Of a stretch of 64,000 nucleotides of DNA, positions 59,290 through 64,000 are shown in pieces. Below the pieces are notes generated by a model. The model made no database searches, was not told where the DNA came from, and saw only the letters and a list, made by a program, of their open reading frames with translations. Position 1 is the stretch's first letter; the number at the start of each line of letters is the position of its first letter. Location of the stretch: the NCBI GenBank assembly GCA_947044365.1, contig OX345636.1:33361212-33425211 (forward strand). Reading direction: 5' to 3'. Both the position numbers and the translations under genes were made by a program. Source of the stretch: Petrosia ficiformis (taxonomy: Eukaryota > Porifera > Demospongiae > Haplosclerida > Petrosiidae).

Positions 59290-62125
59290 CAAAACTAGAA
59301 GAATTGATAAAGTTGTGAGGAGAATGAAGCAACTGCTGTCTGTTCACAGAAACAATCGTAAGAATGCACCACGTGCCTTCTATGATGCATGTAGAACATA
59401 TAGCAAAGCTTTAAAAGCTAAGAGAGCTTAGAAAACTCCAAAAATATTCGTAAACATGAAAGAGCATTTCGAAACAATCCCTGGCTCCATGCAAAGAAAT
59501 GCTGCTCTGGAAAAATCACTCACGCTGAACCCGATTTTAGTGTTGAGACCGCTTATGCTTATTTTCGAGATTCAACTACTTGTAGTCATCAGACCTATCA
59601 GACATTTCCAGAGTGGGTGAGCCAAGTTATGCCCTCCATCGACTGTGATGACTTAACTGAGTTTGATCTATCAGCTATTACACCTGGTATTATCAGAAAT
59701 GTTCTGAAAAATCGCCCCTCTAACTCTTCTTCAGGGGATGATGAGATTACTTACCACCATTTGAAGAAGTTACCCTCTGCTCAATATTTTCTGGCGACTT
59801 TGTTCTCAAAGATCTTACTGGAAGATCATGCTGCCCCAGAATCTTGGTGCCAAGCCAAGATCAAACTCATCCCCAAAAGTCAAGATCTGTCCAATCCTGA
59901 GAACTTTCATCCTATTGCATTAACATCAGCAATTGGGAAACTCTTAAAAGATCTTGGCTCTCCGATTGGAACGCTTCCTTCGTGACAATGATATTATAGA
60001 TATCAGTCTTCAAAAAGGCTTTTTGACAAACATTAATGGCACAATGGAACATATCTTTGCCACTTCAGCCATTATGCAGTTCGGAATGGCCTCCCTCTCT
60101 CAGTCACTTTTCTTGACCTCAAGAACACTTTTGGATCTGTACCACACCAGCTCATATACGATATGCTAGCTCATATCCGACTTCCATTTGAAGTGAGATC
60201 ATACATATCTAGTGCCTACTCTCAATTAACTGCACGAGTAGTTACAAAGAACTGGTCAACACCTAACTTCACAATTAGCAGAGGAGTTTTTCAGGGCGAC
60301 ACACTGTCACCACTGATATTCTTGATTACCTTTAATCCCATCATCCAACTTGCACAGTCACTTTCAACTTGTGGCTTCCGATTCAAGCTGTCTGACCCCA
60401 CCATACAAGAACTTCCAAAGGTAAATTCATACCTTTATGTCCAATGGGATGAAGACGACTCAGACGAAACCCAAGGCTGGTATTTAGCCAAAGTCACCTC
60501 GGTATCATCAGATGGCACAGCCACAGTACTCTATCGCAAAGGGAAAATGCTAGAAATGATGAACTTTCCCAAGACTAATTGGTTCTCAGCCACAGGGAAT
60601 GGTAAATGGTATCTTCCTAGCCCACCCTCTGGAGTTACCACCACAAACACCAAACACTCAAAGTAAAAGGATTCGCTGATGACCTCTCTGTTTTCTCCTC
60701 CTCAATAAAAGACCATGTAGTAGCTCTAAAAACCATAGAAAATCACTGTTCAGATCTAGATCCACTAAGTTCTTGGGACACACCCTCTGCCACACACTAT
60801 CAGCAACAACTAAGAAATCAGGCAGGAGATTCATGATCTCCTTCCTGGAGAAGCTAGATAGCCTGGATACATCTCCCATCCGAGGGGAATATAAACTATG
60901 GATTCTTCGGAGATTCCTCATTCCCTTATTTCATTTCATTCTATCTGTAGATGTGATACTTGATTCAAGCATCAAGAAAGTACAATCTCAATGTACCAGA
61001 AAGATCAAGAGTTGGCTTGGCCTCACGAAGGGAGTCACAAATGCTGTTATACACCACCCCAATGTTATTGACATCCCAACTATCTCAGAGTATCGGACGA
61101 AAACAAAATTGACGTTCCTCTCCTCTATTGTTACTTCAGAGGACCCAATGATTACTGAAATCTCTGATCTGCTACTGGATCAGGACTTCAACACATACCC
61201 TCTGAGGTTAATCAGGTTTTGGTTCTGGCAAAGAACTCCATATCCACTATTACTACCAAACCTCTGTTACGTAAATGTACAAGTGTTCATCGGGAGAGTC
61301 ATGTCAAACATTGGAATGACAAACCTAGTGAATTGACAGTCCAAAGCAAGTTCACTGCCATCACAGAACTAGAGTTTCAGAATAGTGTCTGGAAGCGTAT
61401 TCAGAAAGGAATGCCTGCGGGTCAGCTATCATTTCTGCTGAGGGCAGGATCAGACACACTCCCTACCCCTTAAACTTGAAACGATGGAGAATTAGACCAA
61501 ATGCCAAGTGCCCTCTCTGTGATAACCCATGGCCTACTGTTCAGCACATATTGAATGGTTGCCCTGTCTCTCTCTCACAAGGAAGGTATACCTGGCGACA
61601 TGACAGTGCCTTGAAGATTCTAGCTATTGGTTTGAAGGAGTGTCTCCAACCAGGAGAAAGGTTATATGCAGACCTCCCGGGACTGCGAGCAACAGATAAC
61701 ACCCCGATTACCATCCCAACTGAAATTCTAGACACCTCAGTCCCCCCCAGATGTTGTCATAGTCAGAGCTGGTGAAATCATCTTTATTAAACTAACTGTT
61801 CCATATAACTCACCTGACTGTCTCTATAATGCAAGATTGAGAAAAGAGAGCTAGGAATTATACCAGCATGCTATGAGCGATCTAGAAACAAAAGGAATAA
61901 TATCTGAACTTGTGTCTATTGAAACACCCGCTCCTCACTACAGCAGCAGATCTCTTCACTTTCCAAATCAGTTGCCACACATATTTTTGACTCAGCTGCG
62001 AAAGCTGTTGTTACGGCTTCTCACAGAATATTCTGTGCTCGTCATGGAACTAAGCTTAGCCATTATGTTAATGTTTACACAAACATCATTGCTTATGTTT
62101 GGTTTACTTTTTATTCTAATTTTAT

Positions 62126-62130
<5 letters not shown>
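59290..62130 (+). mobile_element. R2/NeSL-like LINE, decayed
   Basis: Plus-strand fragments in several frames: reverse transcriptase fingers (59617-59985, KIKLIPKS, NPENFHPIALTSAIGKL), continuation at 59954-60169, motif B (RGVFQGDTLSPLIF, from about 60280), a Tudor-like segment (60430-60615), motif C FADDL at 60672-60686 after a frameshift, and a thumb region in 60773-61473. A CCHC segment (CPLCDNPW...HILNGC) lies near 61510-61560, then a restriction-like endonuclease region (PDVVIV, IKLTVPY) near 61750-61800. It ends in an (AT)n tract at about 62128. Multiple frameshifts and stops make it a relic. Confidence 0.82.

Positions 62131-62158
<28 letters not shown>
62128..62158. repeat. AT microsatellite at LINE 3' end
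   Basis: Uninterrupted TA alternation directly after the last LINE coding segment. Confidence 0.9.
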
Positions 62159-62159
<1 letters not shown>

Positions 62160-62162
<3 letters not shown>

Positions 62163-62821
62163 TATTTCTTACTGTGTAGTTTCTGCCCTTGCCAAGCCCG
62201 AGTTTACTTGGTTATCTTGAGTTCTGGGGTTTGTCTATTGTATGTATATATATGTATTTATTTCACTCAAAATGAAGTTGGTTAAAAAAAGGTTAGGCCT
62301 TGGGATCGTTAGGGTTATCATCCATGTTGTTTGAGTCGGGAGACGCGAATAATTTTGACGCAAACGGCACTCCATAGTTTCTAGTCTTGCCAGCTTCTTG
62401 CTGCATACAATCTGGTTCAATTTTGGAAGCCACACCCACCCGGGGGTATAATACCTTGTGCGGTTACGTCATCTAACACGGAAATATACGGCGAAGATAC
62501 TCAGTGTAGTGGAGTCCATTATTTGCTGCGTTCTCTCTACTGCAAGCAGAAAGTCGATGAATCTCAACAGTCTGGTAGTTCCCAATTGGAATTGAACAAC
62601 ATATTGTCTGCTCGTGATTCCAAGTGCGCTTTTTCTGGAGAATGCAATAGAAAAAACCATTCTTTTGCCACTCAAAAACACTTATTATACGGTAAATATA
62701 CGGAGCATTTTAAACTTATGACGTCAGCCGCACAAGGTCTATTGGGCCTAAATGTTTTCACTTTATTTTCAGAAAAAAACCTAAAAACGCCCCATGCACG
62801 GGTGGTGGAGGGGGCGGTGGG
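62160..62821. other. spacer, no gene supported
   Basis: After a possible LINE tail there is sequence with a more balanced base composition around 62330-62720 (GGAGACGCGAATAATTTTGA; TACGTCATC). A 111-codon open frame at 62523-62858 has no recognisable domain and I do not call it. Confidence 0.5.
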
Positions 62822-63235
62822 TGGGAAACAATGGCGGGTAACTGTAGTTGCTCTCTGAGAAAGATCGGAGTTTGATAGTGCCTAGAAAGGTAGATTTTAT
62901 GGTTTCAGTGAAAAGCTACAGAATTAAGCTTTCTTCAGCCTCTTGTAACTATAAAAGTAAAATGAATTTGCAGAAAACGGCTCTATTTGTTTTCTCAAAA
63001 TGCATTGTACTTGATGCACGCCATGATTGGTGGGCGTGGCTTTCTTGGTTTTGTACTTATTACGATGGCAAAAAATGGACATTTTTCCAACACTCCCACT
63101 CTTGCAGAGAAGTATAAAGATCATCAGAAGATATGAAGGTTGCTATTACACCAGGTTAGAGTCATATTATATAATATTCTATTTTGAAACTGATTGGAGT
63201 CGCATCCACCCACTCCCTAGTACCACCTTAATTAA
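62822..63235 (+). repeat. dispersed repeat, second copy
   Basis: Direct-orientation mate of 53253-53640, ending at GTACCACCTTA in both. It lies about 480 bp upstream of the second SMB gene. Confidence 0.85.
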
Positions 63236-63717
63236 AACGTTAAAACGGGCTGGCTGGTTTGCAATCCTGCCAGGAGCATTCAGGAGATTAGGCCTAAATA
63301 AAATCCGCTTTCAATTGGGTTGCCAACTTTAAAACAGGCCTGGTTAGTAAGTGATCATTAACAAATACACAATATACTTGCTATCAGGAAATAACCAGTA
63401 ATACATACCATTCTTAAAATTTAACATCGTGCAACAATCTGCGCTCGGTAACTAATAGCTTTAGCCACCTGTTGTGTTTGGAATAGTTGGTAAACAAGGT
63501 TGAGGTGACTGTTAGTAGGTCCAGAAAGTTGCAGTGAAAGCTTTGCTGTGATGCTGAACAGTGCAGCTTGATCAAGTTGGGTGCGGTTATAATTTTGAAT
63601 CACGTAGCCGACGACCACGGATTTGTCGGCCCCGCGAGAATAGTTGAGGTCGAAGAAGCCACGAAGAAACATCGATATAATAATTCTAAAATTAACAGTT
63701 AGTTCTTCGATTCAACG
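63236..63717. promoter_or_regulatory. upstream region of second SMB gene
   Basis: The part 63500-63560 (GGTTGAGGTGACTGTTAG) matches the displaced block at about 46996, and CTAAAATTAACAG...TTCGATTCAACG just before the ATG matches the sequence before 49220. A GC-rich hairpin sits at 63608-63640 (GCCGAC...GTCGGC then CCCCGCGAG). Confidence 0.55.
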
Positions 63718-64000
63718 ATGCGGCTTATACTTAAACACTACTGTGGGATACTGTTTCTTTTGAAGTTTGTAACTGCTCAAATTGATACAAGCACATCTGG
63801 TGAGAATTCCATAATTTAATGTTGTATGCATCAGAAAATTCTATTCATGTCCTTGGATGTGATATAGCCCTGGATATACTATAACAATTTGGAGATAAAC
63901 CTCAGGTCTATTTGCAGTATACAAGACCTGTTGATGAAATTATAAGCATAACATTAATTAATACTGAAATGGTTCTTACTCATTTCGTTTATTTTTCATT
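63718..64000 (+). CDS. second SMB/SRCR-type gene, first exon only
   Basis: Exon 63718-63799 encodes a signal peptide (MRLILKHYCGILFLLKFVTA then QIDTSTS) and ends in phase 1 before GTGAGAATTC, exactly as exon 1 of the gene at 49220 does. The following intron also matches (ACCTCAGGTCTA, ACCTGTTGATGAAATTATAA). The SMB exon should lie just outside the window. It is a recent paralogue; whether the rest is intact cannot be seen. Confidence 0.8.

Noticed and set aside
62523..63332. Overlapping open frames upstream of the second SMB gene
   Set aside because: They fall in a dispersed repeat whose other copy at 53253 does not keep the same frames, and no domain is seen.

Overview
The window is animal nuclear DNA: AT-rich, with intron-split genes (GT...AG), no bacterial-style operons and many short DNA transposons. 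The gene content (a Hem/NCKAP1 subunit, death-domain and caspase-like genes, somatomedin B/SRCR secreted proteins) and compact gene spacing fit a demosponge such as Amphimedon; that is inference from memory of sponge genomes, not a database result. All gene models were built by hand from splice sites, reading phase and homology.

Layout. 320-13376 (+): the last 20 exons of NCKAP1 (WAVE complex), with introns packed with TGTACATG-type repeats. 13767-18971 (+): gene A, a 394-residue protein with an N-terminal caspase-like peptidase domain and a C-terminal death domain. 19431-29081 (-): gene B, its inverted paralogue of 548 residues, tail to tail with A. B has tyrosine where A has the catalytic histidine, and its linker has grown by tandem duplication of one 120-nt exon. 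29293-41371 (+): gene C, head to head with B over 211 bp, 910 residues: death domain, a large single-exon domain, duplicated acidic segments, coiled coil and ankyrin repeats. A, B and C form a small death-domain cluster that looks like an innate-immunity or cell-death locus.

42353-43580 (-) is a broken ABCB/MDR transporter. 46480-46600 carries a KDZ-like transposase fragment. 47240-49185 is a long-TIR DNA transposon carrying remnants of a CXXC zinc finger and an OTU cysteine protease; it sits just upstream of 49220-52728 (+), a secreted somatomedin B + SRCR protein of 242 residues. A second copy of that gene starts at 63718 and runs off the window.

56160-59285 (-) is a decayed Ty3/gypsy element of Gmr1-like organisation (SCAN-like capsid, integrase before reverse transcriptase). 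59290-62130 (+) is a decayed R2/NeSL-like LINE whose reverse transcriptase appears to carry an inserted Tudor-like segment. Many hAT-type MITEs, foldback elements, minisatellites and nested insertions fill introns and spacers; several have clear target-site duplications or an empty-site comparison.
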